DNA of 64,000 nucleotides, from the NCBI GenBank assembly GCA_039027855.1, contig JBCCJI010000001.1, forward strand, positions 1 through 64,000, read 5' to 3'. The notes under the pieces are model-generated. The model worked only from the letters and a program-made list of their open reading frames with translations. It was not told where the DNA came from and made no database searches. This DNA comes from Thermohalobaculum sp039027855 (GTDB lineage Bacteria > Pseudomonadota > Alphaproteobacteria > Rhodobacterales > Rhodobacteraceae). Below, piece by piece: positions 7,394-17,090 of the stretch (position 1 is its first letter; each line of letters starts with the position of its first letter). Position numbers and translations under genes: made by a program.

Positions 7394-7688
7394 GCCGAGC
7401 CCCCTCGTGCGCGGTCAGGGCGTCGGCCCAGGTGAGCAGGGATGACAGGCCGGCCGGTTGGTGTCGAGCGGCAATGGCGAGGGGTGCGTTGGGCCGGGCG
7501 GCGCGGCCATCGCCGGAAGATCGCGTGCCACCCGCATGCCCTGGGCCGGTTCACGCGTCACGGGTAGGCGCCCGGTCCGATTGAAGGCTTGGCCTTGGTG
7601 GCTTGGCGGGATCGAGGGTGCCGGGCTGACATATGCCTGCCCGTTTAACCTCTGGCTTTGATCGGTCGGTCGAGGCTGCCCTTGCCGG
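7394..7688. other. Intergenic region upstream of the hpxZ-like gene; no gene seen
   Basis: This stretch lies between the start of the hpxZ-like gene and the 3' end of the hydrolase gene, both on the minus strand. It should hold the promoter of the hpxZ-amidase operon and the end of the hydrolase transcript. I see no strong hairpin with a T-run and no credible ORF. Confidence 0.4.
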
Positions 7689-8687
7689 TCAGTGCGCGGC
7701 GAAATGGGTGGCCATGGCGTCGGCCGCGCGGGCGACGTGTTTCGGATCGTCGTAGAAGTCGAACTGCGTCACGTCCTCCAGCCAGCGCTCGGTCGCCTCG
7801 CCCGTGAAGGCGTCGAGGAAGCGGCGGAGGCCGTCGGGGATGGCGGCGGCCTCGGAGTGGACCACGGCCAGCGGTTTGTCGAAGGCTGCGGCATGGTCGG
7901 CCGGGTGATAGCTTAGCCATCCCTCCCACGAGGCCTGATCCCAGCGGTTGTCATAGGCCGCGATCGCCCCGCGCGCGGGGTCGTGATAATAGCCGCCGAT
8001 GGGCATGAGCACGCCTTCCGCGCCCTCCGGGCCTGCGGCGGGGATGATCTGACCGCCCTCGGCCGCCGCGCGGCGCGAGACACCGATCAATCCGTCGACG
8101 CCCTCGGCGCCGCCATACACAGCCTCGACCAGGGCGCGGTCCTGCAGCCATGGCGCGACGAGGCCGACGCGTGTCACGGCCGGATTGCCGACGCTCGCAT
8201 CGAGCATGTAGCCGGCCGAGGCGCAGATCCCGAGCCCGTGGATCGACGCGACATCGAGTGCATCGAGGCCCGATACATGGGCGATGGCCGCTTTGATATC
8301 GCTGATCTTGGCGGCCGGATCTTCGCGGTAGCGCACGCCCTGGGCCAAATCGCCCGACTTGCCCCAGCCGCGAAAGTCGAAGGTGAAGGCGGCGAAACCG
8401 CGCTCGACCATCGCCTCGGCATAGGTCTTGGGCATCTGCTCCTCAACCGAGGTCCAGGCGCCGGTGACGATGACCACCGGCAGCGGTGTCCCGTCATGGT
8501 TCTCGGGCAGGTAGAGCGTGCCGCGGAGCGTTGCGCCCTCGTTCGTGAAGGTCTGGACATGGATATGGGTCTGAGCCTGGGTCATGACATCCGCCAGTGC
8601 TGTGGTGGAAAGGAGGGCGCCCGCGATGACGCCCGTGACAGCGGCGGCGGTCATGGTGGTTGCGGCGAAGCGGGTGGAGCGGTGCAT
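7689..8687 (-). CDS. Exported alpha/beta-hydrolase with Cys nucleophile
   Basis: 332 residues. A Sec-type signal peptide spans about residues 1-32, cleaved after STTALA, so the enzyme is periplasmic. The hydrolase fold shows VVIVTGAW (oxyanion strand), FDFRGWGKSG, and a nucleophile elbow GLGICASAGY where Cys155 takes the usual Ser place, as in dienelactone-hydrolase-like enzymes. A C-terminal HVARAADAMATH supplies a candidate catalytic His. An AraC-family gene lies 111 bp upstream on the same strand and probably controls it. Substrate unknown. Confidence 0.82.
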   Translation of the reverse strand: MHRSTRFAATTMTAAAVTGVIAGALLSTTALADVMTQAQTHIHVQTFTNEGATLRGTLYLPENHDGTPLPVVIVTGAWTSVEEQMPKTYAEAMVERGFAAFTFDFRGWGKSGDLAQGVRYREDPAAKISDIKAAIAHVSGLDALDVASIHGLGICASAGYMLDASVGNPAVTRVGLVAPWLQDRALVEAVYGGAEGVDGLIGVSRRAAAEGGQIIPAAGPEGAEGVLMPIGGYYHDPARGAIAAYDNRWDQASWEGWLSYHPADHAAAFDKPLAVVHSEAAAIPDGLRRFLDAFTGEATERWLEDVTQFDFYDDPKHVARAADAMATHFAAH

Positions 8688-8798
8688 CGGTCATCTCCTC
8701 AAAGCGCGGTGCTGCGATGGGGAGACCATGACCGCCGGAGCCCCCAGGCGCAGGCGCCTTTCCTGCGCTCGGCTAGGCGGATCTTGCGCTTTGCCGCC

Positions 8799-9575
8799 TC
8801 ACCCCGCGCGAAAGGCGCCCGGTGTGAGGCCCGCATGGCGCTTGAAATGGCTGGTGAAGCGGCTCGCATCGCCATACCCCACGCGCCAGGCGATCTCGGC
8901 CACGGGCAGCCGTGTCGTCGCCAGCAGGCCCTCGGCCAGACGCATGCGCGCGCGGATCACGTATTGCAGGGGTGCCAGGCCCGTCGCCGCCTTGAAGGCG
9001 CGGGCGAAGTGATAGGGGCTCATCGCCGCGAGCGCTGCCAGCGTCTCCAGTCCATGATCGGCGGCGGGATCGTCCTCGATCGCCTCGATGGCGCGCGACA
9101 GGCGCGGGTCATGGGTGTGCTTTGCATCTGAGTCACTGGTCCCGACGATCCGCGCGATCTCGGCCGCCATGGCCCGGCTCATCGTCTCGCGGTAGAGCGC
9201 ATCGGCGCCGGCGAAGCGGTCGGATGCCAGCGCCATCTGCACCAGCATCGGGTCGAGCGTGCCGACGACAGGGCGCATGGCGTCGGGCCGGCTGAGCCCT
9301 GCCTCGGTCAGCAGCGCGGCGTCGATCTCGACCATGCGCACCGATAGCGGCGCGTCGAATTCGCAAAACCCCTCGGCGCCCGTTGGCATGATCCAGCCTT
9401 CCAGCGCCCTCAGCGGGTGGCTCTGGCGCCTGTCGCCGCCGATGGCCAGGCGATGCGTCGGCTGATCGTCGAGAAAGATGCCGAGCGTCAGCCTTGCCAG
9501 GGCGAAGGGCCCACCACCGGGCTCAAGACGGTGCGTGCTGCTGAGGATCCGGCTCATCGGCCAAGTGTAGGGCAC
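8799..9575 (-). CDS. AraC-family transcriptional regulator
   Basis: 258 residues (an internal Met at 9557 is an alternative start). The C-terminal approximately 100 residues form the double helix-turn-helix: LETLAALAAMSPYHFARAFK and LPVAEIAWRVGYGDASRFTS followed by FKRHAGLTPGAFR. The N-terminal domain is a short cupin-like sensor. It lies directly upstream of the exported hydrolase on the same strand, the likely target. Confidence 0.9.
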   Translation of the reverse strand: MPYTWPMSRILSSTHRLEPGGGPFALARLTLGIFLDDQPTHRLAIGGDRRQSHPLRALEGWIMPTGAEGFCEFDAPLSVRMVEIDAALLTEAGLSRPDAMRPVVGTLDPMLVQMALASDRFAGADALYRETMSRAMAAEIARIVGTSDSDAKHTHDPRLSRAIEAIEDDPAADHGLETLAALAAMSPYHFARAFKAATGLAPLQYVIRARMRLAEGLLATTRLPVAEIAWRVGYGDASRFTSHFKRHAGLTPGAFRAG

Positions 9576-9595
9576 CGGTGGCGGATTTGCCGCCC

Positions 9596-10411
9596 CTAAC
9601 CTGGCTCGACCCCGGCCAGATCGTCGGTCACCACCACCTCCGTACCCCAGCTGGCGCAGCGCCGGGCCAGTACCGGGGGCAGGGGGCGATCGGTGAAAAG
9701 CCCGCTGAGATCCGCCATCGAGGCGATGCGCACCGGCGCCGTTCGTGCCAGCTTCATGTGATCGGCGACCAGATAGGTGCGCCGGGCCTGCGCGATGATG
9801 GTCTGGCTGACGCCGACCTCCTGCGGGTCGAAGTCGAGCAGATCACCGTCCTCGTCCATCGCCGAGCAGCCGATGACCGCGATATCGACCTTGAATTGCT
9901 CGATCACCCGCATCGTCAGCGCACCCGTCAGCCCACCGTCGAAGCGGCGCAGCGTGCCGCCGGCCAGCACGATCTCGCAGCTCGGTGCCTCGGCCAGGAT
10001 GTTGGCGACGTTGATACTATTGGTCACCACCATCAGGTTGGGCCGGCCGAGCAAGGCGCGGGCCACTGCCTCGGTCGTCGTGCCGATATTGAGGAACAGC
10101 GAGGCGTGCTCGGGGATGATCGCCGCGCAGGCGGCGGCGATGCCGTCCTTGGCCTCTTCGTTCAGGCGTCGGCGGTCCTCGTAGCGGAGGTTGTGGACGC
10201 TGGAGCGCAGGATCGCGCCGCCGTGGACACGGTTCAGCTGCCCGTCCTCGGCCAGTTCGGTCAGATCGCGCCGGATCGTCTGATGCGTGACCCCGAAATG
10301 CTCGGCGAGGTCGTCGACCAGCACACGGCCGTCGCGACGCGCGATCTCCAGGATCTCCTGATGGCGGAAGGACAGGGCGCAGGCTCCTTGTAGGTGGCTG
10401 GCTGCAGTCAT
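9596..10411 (-). CDS. glpR: DeoR-family repressor GlpR
   Basis: 271 residues. The N-terminal winged helix (RHQEILEIARRDGRVLVDDL, then THQTIRRDLTELAEDG) and the DeoR sugar-phosphate sensor domain with NIGTTTEAVA and LAGGTLRRFDGGLTG are intact. GlpR proteins sense glycerol-3-phosphate and repress glycerol genes. The gene is divergent from glpD and the glycerol transporter operon, as in Rhizobium leguminosarum, supporting this role. The start codon overlaps a CATGTTCGTT sequence that resembles half of a GlpR operator, suggesting autoregulation (inference). Confidence 0.9.
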   Translation of the reverse strand: MTAASHLQGACALSFRHQEILEIARRDGRVLVDDLAEHFGVTHQTIRRDLTELAEDGQLNRVHGGAILRSSVHNLRYEDRRRLNEEAKDGIAAACAAIIPEHASLFLNIGTTTEAVARALLGRPNLMVVTNSINVANILAEAPSCEIVLAGGTLRRFDGGLTGALTMRVIEQFKVDIAVIGCSAMDEDGDLLDFDPQEVGVSQTIIAQARRTYLVADHMKLARTAPVRIASMADLSGLFTDRPLPPVLARRCASWGTEVVVTDDLAGVEPG

Positions 10412-10594
10412 GTTCGTTTGTGATTGAGTCTGCCGCTCTCGTATCGACGATCAAGGATTTTCCGCGCAAATAGGGATCGTTTTGCGCTGAATTCGGGCGT
10501 GCATCATCCTTGCGACGCATGCTAAGCGGTTAAAACGCGCAGAAAAGAAAAATCTCTTTGACGAAACGCGCCTCGATGTGGTTCGTATGACGCC
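10412..10594. promoter_or_regulatory. Divergent control region glpR/glpD
   Basis: The 183-bp gap carries both promoters. GTTCGT occurs near both ends (about 10411 and 10582) and GACGAAAC near 10560, compatible with several GlpR-type half-sites, though I cannot define an operator. AT-rich tracts (GAAAAGAAAAATCT near 10542) stand out. No clear Shine-Dalgarno precedes glpD. Confidence 0.45.
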
Positions 10595-12208
10595 ATGGTG
10601 AACGGCAAGGCTCAACATGGAGCAAGCGCGGACGCCGCCGTCGATCTCTTTGTCATCGGTGGTGGCATTAATGGCTGTGGCATTGCCCGCGACGCGGCAG
10701 GGCGCGGTTTCAGCGTGGCGCTGGCCGAGATGCACGATCTTGGATGGGCGACGTCATCGGCCTCGACCAAGCTGTTCCACGGCGGTCTGCGCTATCTGGA
10801 GTACTTCGAGTTCCGGCTGGTGCGTGAAGCGCTCCAGGAGCGTGAGACGCTGCTTAGGGCGATGCCGCATATCGCCTGGCCGATGCGCTTTGTCATCCCG
10901 CTCCATTCCGGCATGCGGTTCGATACGACGACACCGGCGGCGCGTCTGCTGGCCCGGGTGATGCCCTGGATGAAGGGACGTCGGCCTGACTGGATGATCC
11001 GACTTGGCCTGTTTCTGTACGACACGATGGGTGGGCGACAGATCCTGGCCGGCACGCACAAGCTCAATCTCGCCACCGATCCCGCGGGCCAACCGCTCAA
11101 ATCCGAGTATCGGCGCGCCTTCGAATACGCCGATTGCTGGGTGCAGGATTCGCGGCTCGTGATCCTGAACGCCCGCGATGCCGAGGCGCGCGGCGCCGAG
11201 ATCATGACCCGCACGCGGGTCGTCTCGGCCGAGCGGGCCGACGGGCTGTGGCGCATCGTGATCGAGGATACCAACACCGGCGCTCGGCGCGAGCGCTGTG
11301 CCCGGATGATCGTCAACGCTGCCGGCCCCTGGGCGGGAAAGGTGATCCAGAGCGCAATGCGCGCCAATGCGGGTGCCAGCGTGCGCCTGGTGCGGGGCAG
11401 CCATATCGTGACGCGGCGTCTCTTCGCGCATGACCGCGCCTATTTCTTCCAGGGCGGCGATGGGAGGATCATCTTCGCGATCCCCTACGAGACCGATTTT
11501 ACCCTGATCGGCACCACCGATGCCGAGCATGCCGAGCCGGATCAGCCGGCGGTCTGCACCGAGGCCGAGCGCGACTACCTGCTGGCGTTCGCCTCGACCT
11601 ATTTCGAACAGCCCGTGACGGCCGACGACGTGGTCTGGACCTATTCGGGCGTGCGCCCGCTCTATGACGATGGCGCATCGTCCGCGACGGCGGCGACGCG
11701 GGAATATGTGCTGAAGCTCGATGCCGATGCAGGCGCTCCGGTGCTGAATGTCTTTGGCGGCAAGATCACTACCTACCGCCGACTGGCCGAGAACGCGTTG
11801 GAGCAGATTGAGACCGCGCTTGCGCGGCCCGGCCAGCGCTGGACCGCCGGCGTCGCTCTGCCGGGGGGCGACTTTCCGGTCGACGGGGTTAAAGCGTTGG
11901 TGGCGACGCTGCGTGCGGGCCGGCCGTTCCTGACCGAGGATTGGGCGCTCCGTCTGGTGCGCGCCTACGGAACCGAGGCGCTGACGCTGCTCGGCACCGC
12001 GCGGGCCGCGGCAGACCTGGGCCGCCACTTCGGCGCGACCTTGACCGAGCGTGAGCTTGACTGGCTGATGAGCCGCGAATGGGCCGAGACGGCCGAGGAT
12101 GTGATCTGGCGCCGCTCGAAACTTGGCCTCCGAATGTCGGCCGAAGAGGTCACGGCGCTTGACGACTGGATGGCGAGACGGCGTTCTGCTCCTGTCGCGG
12201 CCGAGTAA
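10595..12208 (+). CDS. glpD: FAD-dependent glycerol-3-phosphate dehydrogenase
   Basis: 537 residues, the usual GlpD length. The FAD dinucleotide motif IGGGINGCGIARDAAGRG lies near residue 21, followed by SSASTKLFHGGLRYLEY, the GlpD signature. GVRPLYDDG and FGGKITTYRRLAE are also typical. It oxidises glycerol-3-phosphate to dihydroxyacetone phosphate at the inner face of the cytoplasmic membrane, passing electrons to quinone. It heads the glycerol operon; no glycerol kinase gene follows within the window. Confidence 0.95.
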   Translation: MVNGKAQHGASADAAVDLFVIGGGINGCGIARDAAGRGFSVALAEMHDLGWATSSASTKLFHGGLRYLEYFEFRLVREALQERETLLRAMPHIAWPMRFVIPLHSGMRFDTTTPAARLLARVMPWMKGRRPDWMIRLGLFLYDTMGGRQILAGTHKLNLATDPAGQPLKSEYRRAFEYADCWVQDSRLVILNARDAEARGAEIMTRTRVVSAERADGLWRIVIEDTNTGARRERCARMIVNAAGPWAGKVIQSAMRANAGASVRLVRGSHIVTRRLFAHDRAYFFQGGDGRIIFAIPYETDFTLIGTTDAEHAEPDQPAVCTEAERDYLLAFASTYFEQPVTADDVVWTYSGVRPLYDDGASSATAATREYVLKLDADAGAPVLNVFGGKITTYRRLAENALEQIETALARPGQRWTAGVALPGGDFPVDGVKALVATLRAGRPFLTEDWALRLVRAYGTEALTLLGTARAAADLGRHFGATLTERELDWLMSREWAETAEDVIWRRSKLGLRMSAEEVTALDDWMARRRSAPVAAE

Positions 12209-12269
12209 TGCTCGACCGCGAACCATAACGATAACGGCGTCCACCGAGGCGCCGCGGGAGGACTGAGAC

Positions 12270-13358
12270 ATGACCCTCGTCTTTGAAGGCGTGTCCAAGA
12301 TCGTGGGCGGTCAGGTGCATATCCACCCGACCGACCTGACGCTGGAAAAGGGCACGATGAATGTCCTGCTCGGCCCCACGCTTTCCGGCAAGACATCGCT
12401 AATGCGCCTGATGGCGGGGTTGGACAAACCCGCCGGCGGGCGCGTGCTGTGGGAGGGTGAGGACGTCACCGCCAAGCGCGTGCAGGACCGCAACGTGGCG
12501 ATGGTCTACCAGCAGTTCATCAACTACCCGTCGATGACGGTGTTCGAGAATATCGCCTCGCCGCTCCGCCTGCAGGGCATCGGCAAGGACGAGATCAAGC
12601 GCGGCGTCGGCGAGGCGGCGGAGCTGATGAAGCTGACGCCGATGCTGGGTCGGAAGCCGCTGGAGCTCTCGGGCGGGCAACAGCAGCGCTGTGCGCTGGC
12701 CCGCGCGCTGGTCAAGGATGCCGGGCTGGTGCTGCTGGACGAGCCGCTCGCCAATCTCGATTACAAGCTGCGCGAGGAATTGCGGGTCGAGATCCCGAAG
12801 ATCTTCGAGGCCTCGGGTGCGATCTTCGTCTATGCGACGACCGAGCCTGAGGAGGCCCTGCTGCTAGGCGGGCGCACGGCCACGTTGTGGGAAGGCCGCG
12901 TCACGCAGTTCGGCCCGACCCCGGATGTCTATCGCCGCCCGGTCGATGCGACGACGGCGCGCGTGTTCTCGGACCCGCCGATGAACTTTCTGCGCATCTC
13001 CAAGACCGGCGGGCGGCTGCTGTTCGGCGATGGTCAGGCGGTGCCGGCGACCGGGCCGCTGGGGTCGCTGGCCGACGGGCGTTACATGGCGGGCTTTCGC
13101 CCCAACCATCTGGAGATCGAGCGCCACGCCGCCGATGCCATGACCTTCACGGCGACGCTGGCGGTGACGGAGATCACCGGCTCGGAGACCTTCATCCATC
13201 TCGACCACCATGGCGAGCGCTGGGTCGGCCTGATCCACGGTGTGCGCGATCTGGAGATCGGGGCGGCGACCGAGGTCTATCTCGACCCCGCCCATGTCTA
13301 TGTGTTCGGCGAGCACGGCCCCCTCGTCGCCCCCGCCGCCTATGCCGTAGCGGCCTGA
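12270..13358 (+). CDS. glpS: Glycerol ABC transporter ATPase GlpS (H-loop His replaced)
   Basis: 362 residues of the sugar-importer (MalK-like) ATPase class with a C-terminal TOBE-type domain. Walker A is GPTLSGKT (35-42), the Q-loop is VYQQF, the signature LSGGQQQR (133-140) and Walker B LVLLDEPLANLD are canonical. The H-loop, normally YVTHDQ, reads YATTEP, so the switch His is Thr191. It pairs with GlpT, which has the reverse defect. A good ribosome site (GGGAGGACT) precedes the ATG. The gene order glpD-S-T-P-Q-U-V matches the characterised rhizobial glycerol transporter. Confidence 0.92.
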   Translation: MTLVFEGVSKIVGGQVHIHPTDLTLEKGTMNVLLGPTLSGKTSLMRLMAGLDKPAGGRVLWEGEDVTAKRVQDRNVAMVYQQFINYPSMTVFENIASPLRLQGIGKDEIKRGVGEAAELMKLTPMLGRKPLELSGGQQQRCALARALVKDAGLVLLDEPLANLDYKLREELRVEIPKIFEASGAIFVYATTEPEEALLLGGRTATLWEGRVTQFGPTPDVYRRPVDATTARVFSDPPMNFLRISKTGGRLLFGDGQAVPATGPLGSLADGRYMAGFRPNHLEIERHAADAMTFTATLAVTEITGSETFIHLDHHGERWVGLIHGVRDLEIGAATEVYLDPAHVYVFGEHGPLVAPAAYAVAA

Positions 13359-13369
13359 GGGAGGGAGCG

Positions 13370-14458
13370 ATGGCCTCGATCACGCTGGAGAACCTGGCGC
13401 ATTCCTACCTGTCCAAGCCGAAGGGCGAGGATGACTACGCGCTGAAGCAGCTGGACCACCAATGGGCCGATGGCGAGGCCTATGCCCTGCTGGGCGCCTC
13501 GGGTTGCGGGAAGTCCACGCTGCTCAACATCATCTCGGGGCTCTTGGAGCCCTCGCGCGGGCGGATCCTGTTCAATGGCGAGGACATGACCCATGCGCCG
13601 ACGGCAGAGCGCAACATCGCGCAGGTGTTCCAGTTCCCCGTCGTCTACGACACGATGACTGTGCGCGATAACCTCGCCTTCCCCCTCCGCAATCGCGGCC
13701 ATGACGCGGCCTACGTCGCCGAGCGCGTGCAGACCATCGCGAAGATGATCGGGATGGAGGACGTGCTGGGCCGCAAGGCACGCGGCCTGACGGCGGATGC
13801 CAAGCAGAAGATCTCGCTTGGCCGAGGGATGGTGCGCGAGGACGTCAACGCGCTGTTGTTCGACGAGCCGCTGACGGTGATCGACCCGCAGATGAAGTGG
13901 GAACTGCGCACACAACTCAAGTCGCTGCATCACCAGTTCGGCCACACGATGATCTACGTCACCCACGACCAGACCGAGGCACTGACCTTCGCCGACAAGG
14001 TGGTGGTGATGCATGACGGGCGCGTGGTGCAGATCGGCACGCCGCAAGAGCTGTTCGAGCGCCCCGCGCATACCTTTGTCGGCTATTTCATCGGCTCGCC
14101 CGGCATGAACCTGATCCCCGCCCGGGTCGAGGGCGCCACGGCCTATGTCGACGGCGCAACCATCCCGCTTGGCCGCGGCTACGAGGCACTGGAAGGCCGG
14201 ATCGAGATCGGGGTGCGGCCCGAGTTTGCGCGCCTGTCGGCCAGTGAGGGCCTGCCGATCAAAATCGAGCGGGTCGAGGATGTCGGGCGCCACCGCATCG
14301 TGCGTGCGCGGTTTTTCGGCACCGACATCAACATCATCGCGGGCGAAGACGCCGCGATCGGCACCGATCAGACCCGCGTCACTTTCGACCCGGCCCACGT
14401 CAACGTCTACCGCAACGACTGGCTGGTCGAAGGCGCGCGCATCGGGGAGGCCGCCTGA
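13370..14458 (+). CDS. glpT: Glycerol ABC transporter ATPase GlpT (degenerate signature motif)
   Basis: 362 residues from ATG 13370, behind GAGGGAGCG. Walker A GASGCGKST (42-50), Q-loop VFQFP, Walker B LLFDEP and the H-loop YVTHDQTEAL (His199) are intact. The signature motif is not LSGGQQQR but LTADAKQKIS (140-149), and the D-loop reads TVID. A C-terminal TOBE-type domain follows. With GlpS it should form a heterodimer having one complete ATP site. The stop codon overlaps the glpP start (TGATG). Confidence 0.92.
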   Translation: MASITLENLAHSYLSKPKGEDDYALKQLDHQWADGEAYALLGASGCGKSTLLNIISGLLEPSRGRILFNGEDMTHAPTAERNIAQVFQFPVVYDTMTVRDNLAFPLRNRGHDAAYVAERVQTIAKMIGMEDVLGRKARGLTADAKQKISLGRGMVREDVNALLFDEPLTVIDPQMKWELRTQLKSLHHQFGHTMIYVTHDQTEALTFADKVVVMHDGRVVQIGTPQELFERPAHTFVGYFIGSPGMNLIPARVEGATAYVDGATIPLGRGYEALEGRIEIGVRPEFARLSASEGLPIKIERVEDVGRHRIVRARFFGTDINIIAGEDAAIGTDQTRVTFDPAHVNVYRNDWLVEGARIGEAA

Positions 14459-15326
14459 TGGAGAAGACGGTCAACCAAAAGGCCTGGTTCCTGGTCCTGC
14501 CGGTGCTGGTGCTGGTCGCCTTCTCGGCGGTCATCCCGCTGATGACGGTCGTGAACTACTCGGTGCAGGACACGTTCGGGAATAACGAATTCTTCTGGGT
14601 GGGCCTCGAGTGGTTCGTCCAGGTGCTCGAAGACGACCGGATGTGGAACGCGCTGCAGCGTCAGCTGATCTTCTCGGGCGTCATCCTCGCCATCGAGATC
14701 CCGCTCGGCATCTACGTGGCGCTCAACATGCCCAAAAAGGGTTTCTGGGCCTCGGTTTGTCTGGTGCTGATGGCGCTGCCGCTGCTGATCCCGTGGAACG
14801 TGGTCGGCACGATCTGGCAGATCTTCGGTCGCCAGGACATCGGTCTCTTGGGCTACACGTTGGCGGCCATCGGGGTCGATTACAACTACACCGCCAACGT
14901 GTTCGACGCCTGGGTGACGGTCATCGTGATGGATGTCTGGCACTGGACGTCGCTGGTCGCGCTGCTCGCCTATGCCGGGCTGCAGTCGATCCCCAGCGCC
15001 TATTACCAGGCCGCCAAGATCGACCAGGCGAGCCGGTGGAAGGTGTTCCGCTATATCGAGCTGCCCAAGATGCAGGGCGTGCTGATGATCGCGATCCTGC
15101 TGAGGTTCATGGACAGCTTCATGATCTATACCGAGCCCTTCGTCGTCACCGGCGGCGGCCCGGGCAGTGCGACGACGTTCCTGTCCATCGACCTCGTCAA
15201 GATGGCGCTGGGGCAGTTCGATCTTGGCCCCGCGGCAGCGTTCTCGATCATGTACTTCCTGGTCATCCTGTTGATTTCCTGGGTGTTCTACACCGTCATG
15301 ACCAACCTTGAGAAACGGGAGGGCGC

Positions 15327-15330
<4 letters not shown>
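14458..15330 (+). CDS. glpP: Glycerol ABC transporter permease GlpP
   Basis: 290 residues with about six transmembrane helices of the MalF-like (BPD_transp_1) type, beginning WFLVLPVLVLVAFSAVIPLM. The EAA loop is visible as YYQAAKIDQASRWKVFRYIE before LPKMQGV. It forms the inner-membrane channel with GlpQ. It overlaps glpT by one base and glpQ by four (ATGA), indicating tight translational coupling. Confidence 0.92.
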
Positions 15331-16189
<859 letters not shown>

Positions 16190-16190
<1 letters not shown>

Positions 16191-16459
16191 TGGGTCAGTT
16201 CCGTCAATGGCGTAATCGACCGAGCGAGCACGTAGACCCTCGGGCCGAGAAACTGCAGGAACTCCTTGGCTCGCTCTGTGTGGAGTTGGGTTTTTGCAAC
16301 CGGCTCACTGCTCAGGACGTGTATGCGCTCGACGACGGCGCTTTCGCGCGGAAGGTGATGGAAGCGGAGGGCATGGAGCCGTTCGGAGGGTCCGGCTGTT
16401 TGTCCGTGATCGCCGCCCGGCACCGCGCGGAGATCCCTCGCCTAGGCGAGCCAGATTGA
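16190..16459 (+). CDS. Hypothetical small protein inside the glp operon (first of two)
   Basis: 89 residues starting MGQFRQWRNRPSEHVDP, containing KLQELLGSLCVELGFCNRL and ending RHRAEIPRLGEPD. It is mostly helical by composition, soluble, with three Cys. Its ATG overlaps the glpQ stop and its TGA overlaps the next ATG, so translation is coupled on both sides. No family is recognised. It is not part of the classical glpSTPQUV set. Confidence 0.7.
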
Positions 16460-16707
16460 TGACCGGTCGAGCGAAGCAACTACACGTGGCGCTGACCCCG
16501 TTGATCCAGGCGCGGATCGACGGGCTCGGCGACGGCGCCAGCACGCACCTTAAGGATCTGCTCGCGCCCGAGTGGCGGGGCATCCTCAACAAGCGCGGGC
16601 TCGACGCGATCTTCGCCCGCTACGTCTCGCGCGGGGGCCTCTTCGCCAACCTTGTGCCCGAACCCGGCAACATCGCCGGCAACCATTTCTACCGGAGGGT
16701 GGCCTGA
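16459..16707 (+). CDS. Hypothetical small protein inside the glp operon (second of two)
   Basis: 82 residues starting MTGRAKQLHVALTPLIQAR, with LKDLLAPEWRGILNKRGLDA and ending GNIAGNHFYRRVA. No signal peptide or membrane helix. It is joined by overlapping stop/start codons to the ORF before it and to glpU after it. I do not recognise it. The tight coupling argues that both small ORFs are translated; their contribution to glycerol uptake is unknown. Confidence 0.7.
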   Translation: MTGRAKQLHVALTPLIQARIDGLGDGASTHLKDLLAPEWRGILNKRGLDAIFARYVSRGGLFANLVPEPGNIAGNHFYRRVA

Positions 16708-16979
16708 TGGAATGGATGGCCTGGACCTGGCCGACGGCGGTCTTCTTCATGGTGATCGCCTCGCTGCTGATCGCCATGACCGTGCTGGCGATCAAGTATC
16801 CCGAGACGCCGCGCATCGGCATCCTGCGCATCGAGACGACGCGCGGCGACCGGCTCTTCATCACGCTGCTCGGCTCGGCCTTCATCAACCTCGCCTGGCT
16901 GGGGCTTGAGGCCGGGCCGCAACCCTATGCCCTCGGCGTCTGCGCCGTCTGGGCGGCCATCGTTTTCCGCTGGGTCTGA
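16707..16979 (+). CDS. glpU: GlpU-type small membrane protein (DUF2160)
   Basis: 90 residues with three hydrophobic segments (TAVFFMVIASLLIAMTVLAI, FITLLGSAFINLAWLGL, YALGVCAVWAAIVFRWV) and the conserved YPETPRIGILRIETTRGDRL between the first two. This is the DUF2160 small predicted integral membrane protein that accompanies glycerol ABC transporters between the permeases and the binding protein (glpU position). Its precise function is unknown. Confidence 0.85.
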   Translation: MEWMAWTWPTAVFFMVIASLLIAMTVLAIKYPETPRIGILRIETTRGDRLFITLLGSAFINLAWLGLEAGPQPYALGVCAVWAAIVFRWV

Positions 16980-17008
16980 CATCACCGACCCAGCGTTACC
17001 CGAGACAT

Positions 17009-17044
17009 ACCGCCCGGCCCCCGGCATGGTCCGGCCCGGGCGGT
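17009..17044 (+). terminator. Intercistronic stem-loop between glpU and glpV
   Basis: ACCGCCCGG (17009-17017) pairs with CCGGGCGGT (17036-17044). No T-run follows, so it is more likely an mRNA-stabilising or partial-termination hairpin that adjusts binding-protein level than a full terminator. Confidence 0.55.
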
Positions 17045-17090
17045 AGGTGATCCGACCCCCTCAAACAAACAAAGACTTGGGAGGACTTCC

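Noticed and set aside
10754..12298. Minus-strand frame of 514 codons opposite glpD
   Set aside because: Antisense to an intact glpD with all motifs.
13340..14398. Minus-strand frame of 352 codons opposite glpT
   Set aside because: Antisense to a complete ABC ATPase with correct start and TGATG coupling to glpP.
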